Shown: positions 10,526 to 21,642, counted from the first letter of the stretch. The stretch: DNA of 64,000 nt from Metaphire vulgaris (GCA_018105865.1 CM030840.1:11120794-11184793), one strand, 5' to 3'. Numbers and translations: made by a program. The notes: generated from the sequence alone by a model not told the origin.

Positions 10526-11101
10526 GTGTCGTCCAGCGCATTTGCTCAGGTCTCTGTGGACGTTGCGTTGGCGTCTCTGTCTAAGTACGGCTTCGACATC
10601 GGCGCCGACATCCAGCCGGACGTCATCAAGAGGGACATCGGGAAGGTTCTAGAAATACAGACCGTCGGTTCCAAGACTAGAATCATTCTGAACGAGACCA
10701 GCTATCGTCAGTTCGTCGACAATCAGTCTCGTTCTGGCGGAGGAAAAGCCGGGTTCTTCAGACTGTCTGCCTCTGCCAACTGGGCGAACGCCAATTCCAA
10801 AGCCAGCGTTTCCGACGACAGATCGTTAAGCGACCAGCTGAGAGAACTGAACTCGGCGTCACAGGAGGAGGCCCAGTGGGACGTACAGGGCAACGTCGTT
10901 CGTCCCAAGAGCCTGAACGTCGCGCGACTTACAAGGTCGAGAATGTCGAAGACTCTGACCTTCAGCAGAATTCGAATTCAGAGTTTTAATGCTCCTTTTC
11001 AGAGAAGTTTTGCCGTCTACACACTTCGATCAACGATTTCAGCGTCTTTTCTCGAGCAGCTTACAGAACGAGTCGTAAATCTTCAGAACGTCACTCAACA
11101 G
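10526..11101 (+). CDS. Secreted orphan protein, exon 2
   Basis: After the acceptor TGTTCAG the phase-0 frame reads VSSSAFAQVSVDVALASLSK and runs to LQNVTQQ at 11101, where CAACAG|GTTGTC is a weak donor. Mid-exon features are KTRIILNETSYRQFVD, a Ser/Ala-rich stretch near 10760-10820, and a hydrophilic region ending FAVYTLRSTIS. Protein-level codon use and the exact phase match to both neighbours make this a convincing exon. No known domain recognised; long helical segments are likely. It is flanked downstream by a SINE and a 24-bp minisatellite, both intronic. Confidence 0.6.
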
Positions 11102-11157
11102 GTTGTCTAATAGGCACCACAGAGTTCATGATATCTTTAAACTGTGTATATTCACCC

Positions 11158-11300
11158 AACATCTTAGCATGATTTAAAGTGGCTTAGGAGCCATTACTGC
11201 CGATGTGAAAGCCACTAGGGGCGCTAACGGGGCATGAACCCGCCCCGTCAACCTACCGCTCCAGCGCCTATCCCACTCTGCCATCTTCTGCCCCTAGCTG
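11158..11300 (-). repeat. tRNA-derived SINE with LINE-like tail
   Basis: Minus-strand copy of the same family as 41590-41735. The RNA polymerase III-type boxes are recognisable (GGCAGAGTGGG and a degraded GGTTCATGCCC), followed by the tail CCACTTTAAATCATGCTAAG. It lies in intron 2 of the orphan gene. Confidence 0.75.
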
Positions 11301-11384
11301 CTTATATTGTGAAATAAAATAAATAGTTCTTATTCTGAGCAGTTTCTTTTCTAGTTCAATAACGGTTAGCTCATTCATTCTATA

Positions 11385-11590
11385 AATATTTTAGCAACCT
11401 TCTTGAATATTTTAGTAACCTTCTTAAATATTTTAGTAACCTTCTTAAATATTTTAACAACCTTCTTGAATATTTTAGTAACCTTCTTGAATATTTTAGT
11501 AACTTTCTTAAATAGTTTAGCAACCTTATTGAATATTTTAGTAACCTTCTTGAATATTTTAGTAACATTTTTAAATATTTTAGTAACCGT
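11385..11590. repeat. 24-bp minisatellite in an intron
   Basis: About eight copies of a unit near ATTTTAGTAACCTTCTTGAA, in register and slightly diverged. It is open in two frames only because the unit length is a multiple of three; I do not regard it as coding. Confidence 0.85.
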
Positions 11591-11645
11591 GCAAAGCAGT
11601 GCTGAAGCTTATTTCTATTGTTGTGCTCTTGACCGTTTGTCGCAG

Positions 11646-12021
11646 ACGAGAGACGAATTGACGAAGAAGACGACTGATCTTGGCTCCAGACTCACATCGA
11701 TGAGCGGAACAGTGCACCAGCTGTCGACAACTGTCGCTCAAAGAACTTCGACTGTTAACGGTCAGATCCAACAGCTCGGAGCCGCCGTCCAGTCGGCCAG
11801 GTCGGAGCTGACTGCGGGCATCGACGCCGTCGCGTCGCGCTCCCTGCGACGCTGTCGCATTTGCTTTCGGGAAATCGAAGGATCAAGTCAATGCCAGTTA
11901 AATCGGAATTCGTGTTCCGGGTGGAGTGACGCGGGGGCCGTCTGGACTCAGCCGTTCAGGGATGACACTGATAGACGTGCAGGTGGATGCCAATACCAGT
12001 GGATTGTCGAGTGTCAGGTGT
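11646..12021 (+). CDS. Secreted orphan protein, exon 3: coiled coil and possible H-type lectin remnant
   Basis: After TTTGTCGCAG the phase-0 frame reads TRDELTKKTTDLGSRLTSM and continues as a heptad-like coiled coil to GIDAVASRS near 11840, which would oligomerise the product. Beyond this the frame degrades. AVWTQPF (from about 11937) in one frame and MTLIDVQVDANTSGLSSVR (from 11962) in another together resemble the start of an H-type lectin domain (aromatic-PF, then V-DVD-TN-like strands). That would suit a coiled-coil lectin architecture but needs at least one more frame correction. The exon end is uncertain. Taken together, the gene is either recently broken or affected by base-level assembly errors. 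Confidence 0.45.
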
Positions 12022-12267
12022 AGGCCAGCAGACACATTCGGCGGAAGTAATTGACGAGGCGCAAAAACCTAATTATATTTCATGGCAGTTGAAACTTCGT
12101 AAATAAAGTTACTGATTGACGATGGGCAATTTTAGTTCCAATTAATTATTTGACTGATTTATAAGCTAACTATATAATTCTGCTAATTGCTTAGGATATT
12201 AAGGTAATTCTAAACATAGCCCAGCCTATTCTAACGAAACGAACAATAATTAGGTATCCAATTCGGA

Positions 12268-12598
12268 CAGTAGCGGTTCCACCATGTTGATGACTGGGGA
12301 TGCATCCCCCACCGGGCTTCCGGATGACCTTTTTTGCTTGTCAACCTATTTTCCGGTGAGTTTTTTAATTTAGTGAAAAATACTGCAAATTACCTTCTTT
12401 TTTTAGCTTGTCGACCTTTTTTGCAAGGTTTGTTAACATTTAGTGGGCAAACAATAAAATTTGGGCAAACAATAAAAAATGGGCAAACAATAAAATCTCT
12501 TTTCCTTTTGTTTTTTTCTTCTTCACTTTGCATCTCCAACACCAACTTCCTATAAAAATTTTTCATCCCCCCACCAAGAATTCCTGGAACCGCCACTT
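12268..12598. mobile_element. hAT-like MITE
   Basis: Ends CAGTAGCGGTTCCACC and GGAACCGCCACTT, flanked by the perfect 8-bp duplication AATTCGGA (12260-12267 and 12599-12606). Contains GACCTTTTTTGCTTGTCA at about 12325-12343 and three tandem GGGCAAACAATAAAA units. Confidence 0.85.
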
Positions 12599-12869
12599 AA
12601 TTCGGATATTAATACTATATTGAATGCGCTGTCCAGAAGCAATGAGGACACAGTGAACATTTTACGTAAAGAAATCCATCTATGTACTATTACAGTATAA
12701 ATAATTGCCGTGCTTTTGTGAATGTTTAACATTTATGTTTGAATTGGAATGACTAAAGTATTATCAATTTATCATTGTGCGGTTTCTGGGCCAACCTGTA
12801 TAACTAATGGCTGCAAATACCTGAGCGTGTTTTGAAGGCTTTAAGAGATGTGTCCTGACGTTTTGCGCT

Positions 12870-13209
12870 CTACACGACCTAGGGTTCCCTGCCCACCTCG
12901 CAGCCCTGGTTAGCAGACGGCAGCTCCCTTATTCGCGAATGCAACTCAGATCAACTCGGGAACTCAGGCTGGCTGTACCTCCACCGTCACGTGCTGCCGT
13001 ATTCGGTGAGAGATCAATGACACACGGGAACCCTGTTCTGTGAAACATGCAACCGAGTCATATTACGACAGAGACTGACTCTGAACGATTCCTGCGGAAA
13101 CTCAGAACATTCTTCTTTCAGAAATCGTTTGGACTGTAAAGCGCTCTTGATTTTAAATTTCTTCATGTGTACTGCACTATATAAGTCGGCTTCAATAATA
13201 ATAATAGCC

Positions 13210-13262
<53 letters not shown>

Positions 13263-13272
13263 TAATAATAAA
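12870..13272 (+). pseudogene. L2-like LINE 3' end with (AAT)n tail
   Basis: The C-terminal reverse-transcriptase remnant ends with SLERFRRKLRTFFFQKSFGL-like coding near 13085-13140, followed by a short 3' UTR (GCACTATATAAGTCGGCTTC) and (AAT)n at 13194-13272. Only the last part of the element is present. Confidence 0.6.
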
Positions 13273-13284
13273 TGAAGAAGTTAG

Positions 13285-13625
13285 AGAGAGATAGAGAACA
13301 CTGCAACTGAACATCATGGATGTAATTAATCAGAAAGAGAAGAATGAAATGGACCAGACACATACACAGAATAGAAGAAATAAGAAACCCAAAACGAATT
13401 TTCAACCCTACAAACCAGAGGGAAAAGATCTAAAGGAAGACCGAAATAAATGATTGGTGGACGGATTGGAAGAGGATCTGCACATGGCAGGGCCGAATTA
13501 CAAAGGAAAAGCTGACGGAAGACACCGAATGACTTTATAAGAAATAGCAAAGGACAGAGAACTTTGGAGAGATGTCATGGAAAAGTCGATAGATGGACAC
13601 AGCTGGAGGAAGAAAACCTGACCTG
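13285..13625 (+). pseudogene. LINE C-terminal fragment (RTE-like)
   Basis: Broken frames encode KRWTRHIHRIEEIRNPKRIF and DWWTDWKRICTWQGR, the usual end of a LINE polyprotein of the 'R..GH..R' type, finishing with TGACC units at 13615-13632. No intact frame. Confidence 0.5.
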
Positions 13626-14221
13626 ACCTGACCTGCTGAACAGAATAATTTCGCACGCAAAGAGTTCGATCAACTTTATGCGAATTGGCGACGTTCCCCT
13701 CTTTGAGCGTCGTCCTTGATGATGCCCCCCCGTTTAGAGTCCTGGCTACGCCATGGTCAAACTTTATAGTCCAAATTATATTGTAATAATGAAACCATGA
13801 ACAATAGAAGCCGATATTACATATCTTTTAACTGTGACACGTTAATTTGTGAAATATTGCACATAAGTGCATATTAGCTATGAAAATGCTCTGTAGGCTA
13901 CATAAAATTTAATACTTACTCAACCGCATTTGTAATCAGAAGTTTTGGAACTTTGGTCCGTTGAAAAAATGACTTGTTACAAAATGGAGCCCTTCGTGGG
14001 AGATGTTTGCGAACCGCTGCTTTAACCCCTTAACCGTGTATTTAACTTAAAATTGACGGATTAAAACGTTAATTAAAGCTTTTTTAAGCCACAATTTATT
14101 GATGAAATTTCTGCTTTGTTCTTGAAAAACTCAACAAGGTTTCAAAAAACGATGCCTTTAAGCTTTTGGAAGGATTTCAAATAAGGTCTTCAAAAGTTCC
14201 GCAACGAAGCAACGCAGAAAT

Positions 14222-14494
14222 CAGGGATATTTTTGCCCCCCGCTAACACCCCAAACACCCACAAATTTGAGGTCGACACCCGACACCCCTAAAATTCGGT
14301 AATGTAACAATGATACGCATACAAAATGCATACTAATTAACCCTGAACACCCCCAAATGGAGAAGTACACCCCCAACTTTTATTCTCGGATGACATTTTT
14401 TTGCTTGTCAGCCTTTTTCGGCAGAGACTTCCAAATTCCGACACCCCCAGATTTTCCCGACACCCCCAAATTCACAATCCTAGAAATAACCCTG
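14222..14494. mobile_element. hAT-like MITE
   Basis: Reverse copy of the 999-1165 family. Ends CAGGGATATTTTTGCCC and CTAGAAATAACCCTG, flanked by perfect GCAGAAAT (14214-14221 and 14495-14502). Holds the shared ATTTTTTTGCTTGTCAG motif at about 14394-14411. Confidence 0.85.
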
Positions 14495-14502
14495 GCAGAA
14501 AT

Positions 14503-15204
14503 AAAGAGTAACACAGTTAATTCATAGCTGAAAATATAAGTAGAGCTACTAAGTGCAGAGAGTACCTTCGATTAATACCGTATTTCTTAATTTTTATTAT
14601 TATTGTATTTATTATTATTGAGATAATTATTTTATAGCAATAAAGGAAGGGAAAGGCCAAAGTCAATGGAACTTTAGGAAACGCCGACTGAGGTAAGGAA
14701 AATGCAATTAATTCATTCGAAGCGAAGACCTAATACTGTAATACTTAATAAGAAAAATTACGTCGACGAAGTCTGATTATAGCAACCAAATTGTTTAAAG
14801 TCTCGAGTGCATGACTGATCTAGCATTTTATGTAGCACTATCGTTGCACTTCGCTGTTATGAAATTCAATGTCATAGAACTATTTATTTGTTTGAAATAT
14901 ATGACGAAATGTTGCAAATTTGATAGAGTTTCACGATAGCAGTGCATATCAATGATAATATTAATATTAATCACACAGAAAGACTAAAATAAGACATTCT
15001 GTTGACGTCACTTCATTTTCGTTTATAACCAAAATTCCGTGAACTCTGCTTAAGAGATAGATAGCTGTGACGCTTCGATTAATTATTTCACTATCGATTT
15101 CTTGTTTTCTGTTTTGCATTTATTCCCGAATCTAGAAAGAAAGTATGCGGAGGAGAATATTACGGCGTCTATTGCGATCACTGGTTTACGGGGCAGAACT
15201 TTAA

Positions 15205-15207
<3 letters not shown>
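14503..15207. other. AT-rich intergenic DNA, no gene seen
   Basis: Presumed upstream region of the CAP gene. No exon or repeat end recognised. Confidence 0.4.
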
Positions 15208-15256
<49 letters not shown>

Positions 15257-15390
15257 CAGAGAGATACAGAGAGACAGAGAGACAGAGACAGAAACAGAGA
15301 GACAGACAGAAACAGAGACAGAGAAAGAGACAGAGACAGAGAGACAGAAAGACAGAAAGACAGAGAGACAGAGAGAGACAGAGAGAGCTG
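15207..15390. repeat. (GA)n / (GACA)n microsatellite next to the CAP gene start
   Basis: Pure GA units grade into GACAGA units and end two bases before the ATG at 15393. The frame is open through the array, giving an Arg/Glu run, but no ATG precedes it in that frame. I treat it as 5' UTR or promoter-proximal repeat. Confidence 0.9.
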
Positions 15391-15392
15391 TG

Positions 15393-15812
15393 ATGTATGG
15401 GCTTAAGAAGAAGAAGAAGGCCCGAAGTCTCATTAGCAGCCTAATTGGCCTGACGTGTCAACGGTTCGTCGCCCTAGCGGCTGTCGTCTCTGTCTGTCTG
15501 TTGGTCATTTATCCCAGTGGTCTGAACGCAGAACATCAGGAGCTCAGTTTGAGCAACTACGAACAGGACGATGAAGAAGACGAAGAAGATGACGAAGACG
15601 ACGACGAAATGCTACGTGAAGACTACCTGATGCCTTACAAATCAGGCATGAACAGGAGTCATGCTCTTGAGCATGCCAACAGTCGCCAGGAGAAGTTAGA
15701 CAGAGGCGCTATAAAACTGGCTCTGGACATGGACGACAGGAGAGAAATCCTGAAAGAACACAATCGTCAGCGAAGAAACCTAACGCCTCCAGCGGCCAAC
15801 ATGGTCCAAATG
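15393..15812 (+). CDS. CAP/CRISP-like secreted protein, exon 1
   Basis: 140 codons from the ATG at 15393. Residues 1-16 are basic (MYGLKKKKKARS), then LIGLTCQRFVALAAVVSVCL gives a signal peptide or signal anchor to about residue 46. An unusual acidic stretch of about 17 Asp/Glu residues follows (EQDDEEDEEDDEDDDEM). From about residue 107 the start of a CAP domain is clear: ILKEHNRQRRNLTPPAANMV, the HNxxR...PPAANM pattern of the family. The exon ends at M|GTATGT in phase 0. CAP proteins are extracellular and include CRISPs, GLIPR and PI16; activity cannot be deduced. The next CAP piece (the 'W...L...A..W...C' helix) should lie in 15813-19836, but I could not find it. Confidence 0.8.
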
Positions 15813-16079
15813 GTATGTTTGGCACTTAAATGCGACGCCTATTTGTAATTTATACACTGATTTCTTTCCCCTCACTTCCCCACAGCTTCGTCACACAAAC
15901 ATCGGCGCCCGCACATTAGGGCAAGAGGGGAATTTTCCTCTCCCTGGAAAATGCAAATACCAATATTTCACATTGAAATTTGGAAACCTTGCTAAAATAT
16001 CAACCGTGACCATTGTGCTAAAATGTGTTGCCCCTCCTGGAAAAACTCCTGTGGGCGCCCATGCACACAAACATGTCAT

Positions 16080-16480
16080 CTTCTTCTCCCCTTTCCTTCA
16101 CAATCCCTTATCCACCGCTCTTCTCACCCGTCCCCTTCCTCCCTCTCCTTTTCCCACCAGCTCCTCTCTCAGTTCTCTATCTCCCTCTTCCACTCTCTCC
16201 CTTCCATATTCCCATCCGCTCATCCTCGCTTTTCCGCCTTCCCATTTGAGAAGTGTCGCTAATTCCCAGTGCTCCCTTCTTCTATTTGCAATGACCATCA
16301 ACAAGTCTCAAATGCAAACAATTGAAAGTGTAGGAATATAGGCAAGCTTAGCCAGTCCCTTTCCAGCATTGCAATCCCCTCCACACAAACAGGATATCAT
16401 TATACTCCCTCATTTATATATCCGAATATTTCCCCTCCTCTTTTTTTGAATCTCCGCCAATTTCCAACGCTCCCAGCATT
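16080..16480. repeat. Pyrimidine-rich dispersed repeat
   Basis: C/T-rich tract, the reverse of the purine-rich family at 8640-9020 and ending in the same TTGCAATGACCATCAACAAG junction. Any open frames in it are compositional. Confidence 0.55.
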
Positions 16481-16548
16481 TGCAATGAACATCAATAAAT
16501 CGCAATGACTATCACTTTAATATGTCGGAATATATTATTCAGCACATG

Positions 16549-16602
16549 ATGACGACGACGATAATGATGATGATGACGACGAGGAAGAAGAAGATGAGGA
16601 GG
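16549..16602. repeat. GAT/GAC/GAA imperfect trinucleotide repeat
   Basis: Imperfect (GAY)n run turning into GAAGAAGAAGATGAGGAGG. Not linked to any frame that I consider coding. Confidence 0.8.
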
Positions 16603-16742
16603 AATATATTTAAACGAGCAAACATTTTAACTTGTATATGCAGTATATTTAAGCGAGCCAATACATTCCCATGGCCAACTATTATATGACGTTATCGCGA
16701 ACAGGAAACCAGGCAGACAAGTTGCTCATCAAGTCATGTTCC

Positions 16743-16784
16743 GGTCACACAGGCTTACTAAGCCTCATAAACCACTTCAAATCA

Positions 16785-16848
<64 letters not shown>
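16743..16848 (+). repeat. Rex1-like LINE 3' terminus with (ATT)n tail
   Basis: CACACAGGCTTACTAAGCCT followed by AAACCACTTCAAATCACATT and about 20 ATT units. The same end occurs at 23890-24000, 39690-39780 (reverse), 46655-46730 (reverse) and 53207-53260 (reverse). Confidence 0.75.
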
Positions 16849-16849
<1 letters not shown>

Positions 16850-16928
16850 GACGAAATGCTAGAACACTTACAAAACATCGGGATAAGAAATAGCCAAGCT
16901 CCTCGGTCATATTTGACGGGAAAACAGC

Positions 16929-16931
<3 letters not shown>

Positions 16932-16973
<42 letters not shown>
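16932..16973. repeat. (AAT)n microsatellite
   Basis: About 14 AAT units, 80 bp from the previous ATT array and in the opposite sense. Confidence 0.9.
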
Positions 16974-16975
<2 letters not shown>

Positions 16976-17251
16976 GTATTGTATACGCATATTCGCTTTT
17001 TAGGTGTGGAGCTTAGAGCTTGAGAAATCAGCAACGGAGATAACTCGCGGGTGTAGGGAGGTTGAAAATATTCCGTTTGGGAGAAAGAGATATTTGTTTA
17101 GATTCTTCTCTTTTACCGGAATCAACGTCTTCCAGCAGAAGAGTCAGTGATAGTAATCTCTTTTAGAATGCAGTTGAATTCCTGTTTTAATATAATTTTG
17201 CTTAAATCAAGATCTGGCTCCAGATTCTTTGCGCTCTTTCTAGATTCAACA

Positions 17252-17435
17252 CAGTGGCGGCTCCAGGATTTGGTAAGTGGGGGGCAGTTGGGGTGGCAAA
17301 TTCTAATCATAGGGGCCAACCATTTGTTGTTAGGTATATGTAGTATTAAGTATAGGGTCCCAACTAGAGGGTCACTGGGGGGGTCAGGCACTCAATAGGG
17401 GCACGCCCCCGGGCCCTCCTGTGGAGCCGCCACTG
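17252..17435. mobile_element. hAT-like MITE (CAGTGGCGGCTCCAGG family)
   Basis: Ends CAGTGGCGGCTCCAGG and GTGGAGCCGCCACTG, flanked by ATTCAACA and ATTTAACA (7/8). In the CAP gene intron. Confidence 0.8.
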
Positions 17436-17517
17436 ATTTAACATCATCTAGTCAGAGATGGGTCCACGACGACCAGCTACATGCAATGCACAGTAAACGA
17501 TGTACCGTGCGCCCTTT

Positions 17518-17947
17518 GGGGCTGTCCATAACTGACGTCGCGCACTTAGGAGGGAGGGGGTTCAAACATTTGTGACGATGTGTGATGACGGAGGGAGGGT
17601 TTTCCAGCAATGTGACGTCACGTGATACTAGATATTGTTATTAATACCGCAATGTTATGCTACCGTAAAGTTGCAAGTATTTTACACTTAAAATTATCAT
17701 ACTTCTTTTTCAAAAAAGAATTTGGAAAAGTTTCTGAAAATTGTTTCACCTATAAAATTAATTATAATGAATATTTTCAAACGCAACATTAATTTTGACA
17801 TTGGAAAGACGACAAGATGACGGGTGGGGGTTAACGCGTTGTGACGTCATATTTGAGGGGTCTTACTTTCTGTGACGACGTGTGACGACAGGGAGGTGGG
17901 AGTCAAAAAACTGCCAAAATCGCGTGACGTCGTTTATGGATGACCCC
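17518..17947. mobile_element. Harbinger-like MITE
   Basis: Left end GGGGCTGTCCATAACTGACG is mirrored by CGTCGTTTATGGATGACCCC. Three-base flanks are TTT and TTA. A relative at 60585-60985 has exact TAA flanks. The superfamily is inferred from the G-rich ends and the 3-bp flanks. Confidence 0.6.
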
Positions 17948-19050
17948 TTATTGTCAAAAGATAAGAAGCAATGCTCTGATTTGAATGGCACTGATATTAT
18001 TATCGCTTGTCTCTATTACGTACTTGCATTTCATTCTGTAAACGCTATACAAAGAGAGCTTTGCAGTCTTTACTTGTACAATATACATCCTCCGGTGTTG
18101 AGCATTCTGAGTTTTCTAACAAAGATCAGAACGATTTTTTCGTTTCAACTTTCCTTTAGGTCTCCAATATTTGCAAAGACTTCTGTTGTCTTGTCTTTAT
18201 AATATGTTTTGCTGACTTGCAGCAGCGTCAAACTTTACAATAGCCACCCTGCTAGTAGCTTCTGACGCTTTTCTTTTTCTGATATACTGCCCCTCCAGTT
18301 TTTTGAGTTTACGTTGTTTCAGCTTATTTCCATCACCTATCGAGGAGTTTTCTTAGTTTTCATTTTAGTTAATTGTTCTACTTTAGTTTGTGTTTTAGCC
18401 CTTCTTTTTCGTTGTGCTTCTTTTGCTATCCATGAAAGCTTATTGCTGACGGTATTCTGTTTGGGTCCATTCTATGACTTTGGACATACACTTGGCAAAA
18501 TACTCCAACTTTTCTTTTGCGCCCTTTCCTGCTATCTTACTCTCTAAATCGAGTTCTGTAATTATCTTCCTTGCAATGCTAAAATCTCTTCTGAAGGAGT
18601 CTTGTCTGTTTAGAAATTGTCTTTGCTAACCCGTTTTCCGAAATTAATAAAAAAAACCTTGCCATTTTTAATCGCTTTTGCAAAGTTCTGCCCAAACTTC
18701 AAGTTAGAAGAAATTACACGGTATTTCATTATATCTGGACACCTTTTTATTTTGGTTATAACATTTCCCAGATATAGACATATTTAAATGAAAATCCCAT
18801 CACTGTGCTCGCTAGAAAATTTGCTTTGAAGCGATGAGTTTCATTTGCGTAACCTTTATACATAATATATAGTTTCAGATTTTTTTACTAACGCTGTCGA
18901 ATGGACGTACACCTGCTGTCGCTTTATAACCGTTGCCATAGGCAACCCAATTCGTAATGGGCGGAGCTTAGGGAGAGCGACGTCGTAATTTTATTAATTA
19001 TTTGGCTGTACACTGCTCTCTATATCTTATATACGGTTTTAGGCTACAAC
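17948..19050. other. Intronic DNA of the CAP gene, no exon recognised
   Basis: T-rich sequence. I looked here for the missing CAP exon and did not find a convincing one. Confidence 0.4.
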
Positions 19051-19054
19051 TTTG

Positions 19055-19530
19055 TGTGCGTTTGTCCACTCACCTTTTCAATCACTCCATTCTCCATTCC
19101 TTTTCCTCCCCTGTCCTCTCTTCATATTCCCTCCCTCTATCTGTTCACCTCCTCCCCTCTCATCCTCCCATCTCCTAACCCACTACTTCCCTTTCCCATT
19201 CTTTCCCGCCCCTCTCTCCATCCCTTTCTCCTCCCTTCCCCTTTCTCGTCTCTTATCATCGTATCTTATCTTTCCCGCCCCTCTCTCCATCCCTTTCTCC
19301 TCCCTTCCCCTTTCTCGTCTCTTATCACCTCTTCCCTCTCCATCTCCCTTTCCCTCTCCATCTGCCTTTCCCTCTCCTGTACTCCCTCTCATTACCCTTA
19401 CCCACTCACATCTCATTCCTCTATTTCTCTTCCCATTCTCTTCATTCCTTATTCCCATCCACTTCCTGAGTCTTCCTCCATCCCCTCTCCTTCCTTTCCC
19501 GTCCACCCCTCCCAACCCCATCCTCCCAAC
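19055..19530. repeat. CT-rich low-complexity tract with internal duplication
   Basis: TTTCCCGCCCCTCTCTCCAT and its following 40 bases occur twice in tandem (near 19202 and 19271). Open frames here are compositional. Confidence 0.75.
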
Positions 19531-19836
19531 TCCATTACGTTGTACAAAGAATATTCATAAAATAAGCAAATGATAGTCATGTCCCATAAAATGAAAATTT
19601 TCTAGGTAACATAAAGACATAATTTTTTTGAAATCTCCCTATTTATGGAAAAGTTATAACCAAAATACAAACGGGTCCCGATTTAATGAAACACGGTGTA
19701 TATTCTCTTCTGTTGTTAGAACCAGGTCCAATATGTGCTTGCCTCTTGTTGGTTATGTTAAAATTTGATTTTGATTGATTGATTGATGTTACATGTTGAA
19801 ATAGAGTGTAATCCGAAGACTCTTAATTTGTTTCAG

Positions 19837-19958
19837 CACGTAAACTGCCAGTCACAGTGGGTGTGCGTGCTGTGCGCACATGGATGCAAGAGGCTGCGCA
19901 CTACAACTTCGACTGGAACAGCTGCAAACTGGGTAAAACATGCAACAGGTTTCTTAAG
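19837..19958 (+). CDS. CAP/CRISP-like secreted protein, middle exon
   Basis: Acceptor TTGTTTCAG ends at 19836 and donor AAG|GTAGGC follows 19958. The frame gives TWMQEAAHYNFDWNSCKLGK and TCNRFLK, which align with the 'W..E...Y.F...C......C.H(F/Y).Q' core of CAP domains. The usual GHYTQ is NRFLK here, so the signature His is Arg and the Gln is Lys, a diverged active-cleft region. It enters in phase 1 and leaves in phase 0, matching the next exon at 21883. Confidence 0.8.
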
Positions 19959-20112
19959 GTAGGCTGCTGCTGCTGCTGCTGTAAGAGGAAACAGCTGTTT
20001 ATTCGGTCAATGGCAAATCCATCGATCGATTAATTAATTATGACACGCTTTATTCAATCGATCAATCAAGCAATCAATAAACTTCTATGTCGCCACTATC
20101 GTGTGCCTAGAG

Positions 20113-20487
20113 CAGTGGTTCCCAAAATGCGAGCCCCGACTATACCTGGGGAGCCAGCCAGGGCTTCCATCCAGGGCAGCTGCGAATTATTACGAATCAA
20201 CGAATCAATCAAAATTTTATTTCAATTCTCTGCTGTCTTTATTCTATAATCTATATTAATTAAACATTTTCATTTAGCTAAACGCTGTGACATTTCGCTG
20301 TCAGCCGTTAGCGACATTAATGTTTTCTCTGATCGAACATTTTTAAAATTTATTTTACACAACATTTCCTGCTAAAATCATTCGCATTAAGTTACAAAGT
20401 GCACTTGTTCAAATTTGACACGGGAAACCTTGGGAAAATCTGGACTTTGAAAGGGAGCCGCATATCGAAAAAGTTTGTGAACCACTG
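20113..20487. mobile_element. hAT-like MITE (CAGTGGTTCCCAAA family)
   Basis: Ends CAGTGGTTCCCAAAATGCG and TTTGTGAACCACTG, flanked by GCCTAGAG and GCCTATGG (6/8). It interrupts an L2-like LINE tail that starts at about 20050. Confidence 0.7.
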
Positions 20488-20904
20488 GCCTATGGTATGA
20501 GCCGATGGCGCACTAAATCCGATCAAAATCACAGCCAGTTTCAGTTCTGTTCTCTGAAATCAAGATATTACTTAGCGATTGTACAGTAAATGAAGCATAA
20601 AACGATGCCGACAATCTTAATCAAGCGGTTTGAAGATGAGCTGACCAACTATCTTTGGAAAGTGATGTGTAATATTTGTTAGATTGGACGCATCTGCAAT
20701 AATTGTAAATGCAAAAATGCAGACCTATTGAAATGTCGATTAATAATATTTTTCGATTGCTAAAATATCGAATCGACCTTGAAATCTGTGTGCAGATCGC
20801 ATTAATGTAAGTAAAACGAAATTTCTATAGCGCTGTCCGAAAGCTTGGCGCAATGCGCAGTCTATTCATGAGCGCTCAATCTGGGTGAAATCCATAGTCC
20901 GTAA

Positions 20905-21640
20905 TGCGTAGTCCGTGGTGGTCAAGGTTGTAGATTCAGGTAGGCAGTCGCAGCAAAGTATTTTTATGGAGGATGATAACAAGGTATGCGACGGGTATAG
21001 AATGCAGGCCTATTGTAAAGATTTCGCCATAAGATTTCTTGAAAAGAATAGTTTTAATTTGTTTTCGGAGAGTTTTTGTGGAGTGATGACCAATGGTGAA
21101 TGATTTATTGACTGAGGAGAGCCAGAGTATTGATCTTTCGGATCTCTAACGGAAGATCATTCCAGAGATGAGGCGCAGTGTATGAGATCGGCCCAGTGGC
21201 GTAGCGAGGGGAAGCAGTGGCGGCGAACCGCCCCAGGCGGCACTTGCTCTGGGGCGGAACTGGGATAACTTTTTTGTTTGTCAGGAATTTCAGGAAGTTG
21301 CGACGATAAGGGTTTTTCTGCTTATCAAGAATTCTTTAAGGAAGTGCTTTTCGTAGGCGGCACTTTTTTCGCCCCAGGCGGCACTTTGCCTAGCTACGCC
21401 ACTGGATCGGCCGATCTGAGAATTTTAGAGCCGTGGCTGTTGGTCGAATGAGTGTCAGGCTGGCAGATGAACGAGTTGACCACTCTTCATCGTATCGGAA
21501 AGAATGATCATGCATTTTCAGAACACTTCTCTGCTGTGTCTATTTCGATGACTTCCTGTTCTTGACCATGTCTTTGTACTACGATTTTTACGACAACAAG
21601 ATGTGTAAGTTGCAAAAAGAGTATTTCAAGGCGACGTCCC
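20905..21640 (-). pseudogene. L2-like LINE C-terminal fragment, interrupted by a MITE
   Basis: On the minus strand the text matches the end of the LINE at 44090-45830. Examples are ISYTAPRLWNDLPLEIRKIN (near 21120-21190) and the 3' region reading AAGAAATCTTATGGCGAAAT. A MITE splits it at 21194-21404. Only the thumb/tail region remains. Confidence 0.75.
21194..21404. mobile_element. hAT-like MITE (CAGTGGCGTAGC family)
   Basis: Ends CAGTGGCGTAGCGAGG and TAGCTACGCCACTG, flanked by perfect GATCGGCC (21186-21193 and 21405-21412). Contains CTTTTTTGTTTGTCAGG, a variant of the shared motif. Inserted in an L2-like LINE. Confidence 0.9.
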
Positions 21641-21642
21641 GT

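Noticed and set aside
11403..11640. Open frame through the 24-bp minisatellite before exon 3
   Set aside because: The unit length is a multiple of three, which keeps frames open by chance; the acceptor at 11645 gives exact phase continuity with exon 2.
15102..15392. Open frame through the (GA)n array that would extend the CAP protein N-terminally
   Set aside because: No ATG in that frame upstream; the array is a pure microsatellite, and the ATG at 15393 starts a good signal sequence.
16671..17034. Frames of Tyr, Leu, Ile or Asn runs
   Set aside because: Translations of ATT/AAT microsatellites.
19052..19573. Pro/Ser/Leu-rich frames of about 170 codons
   Set aside because: CT-rich tract open in two frames on the same strand with an internal DNA duplication, typical of composition.
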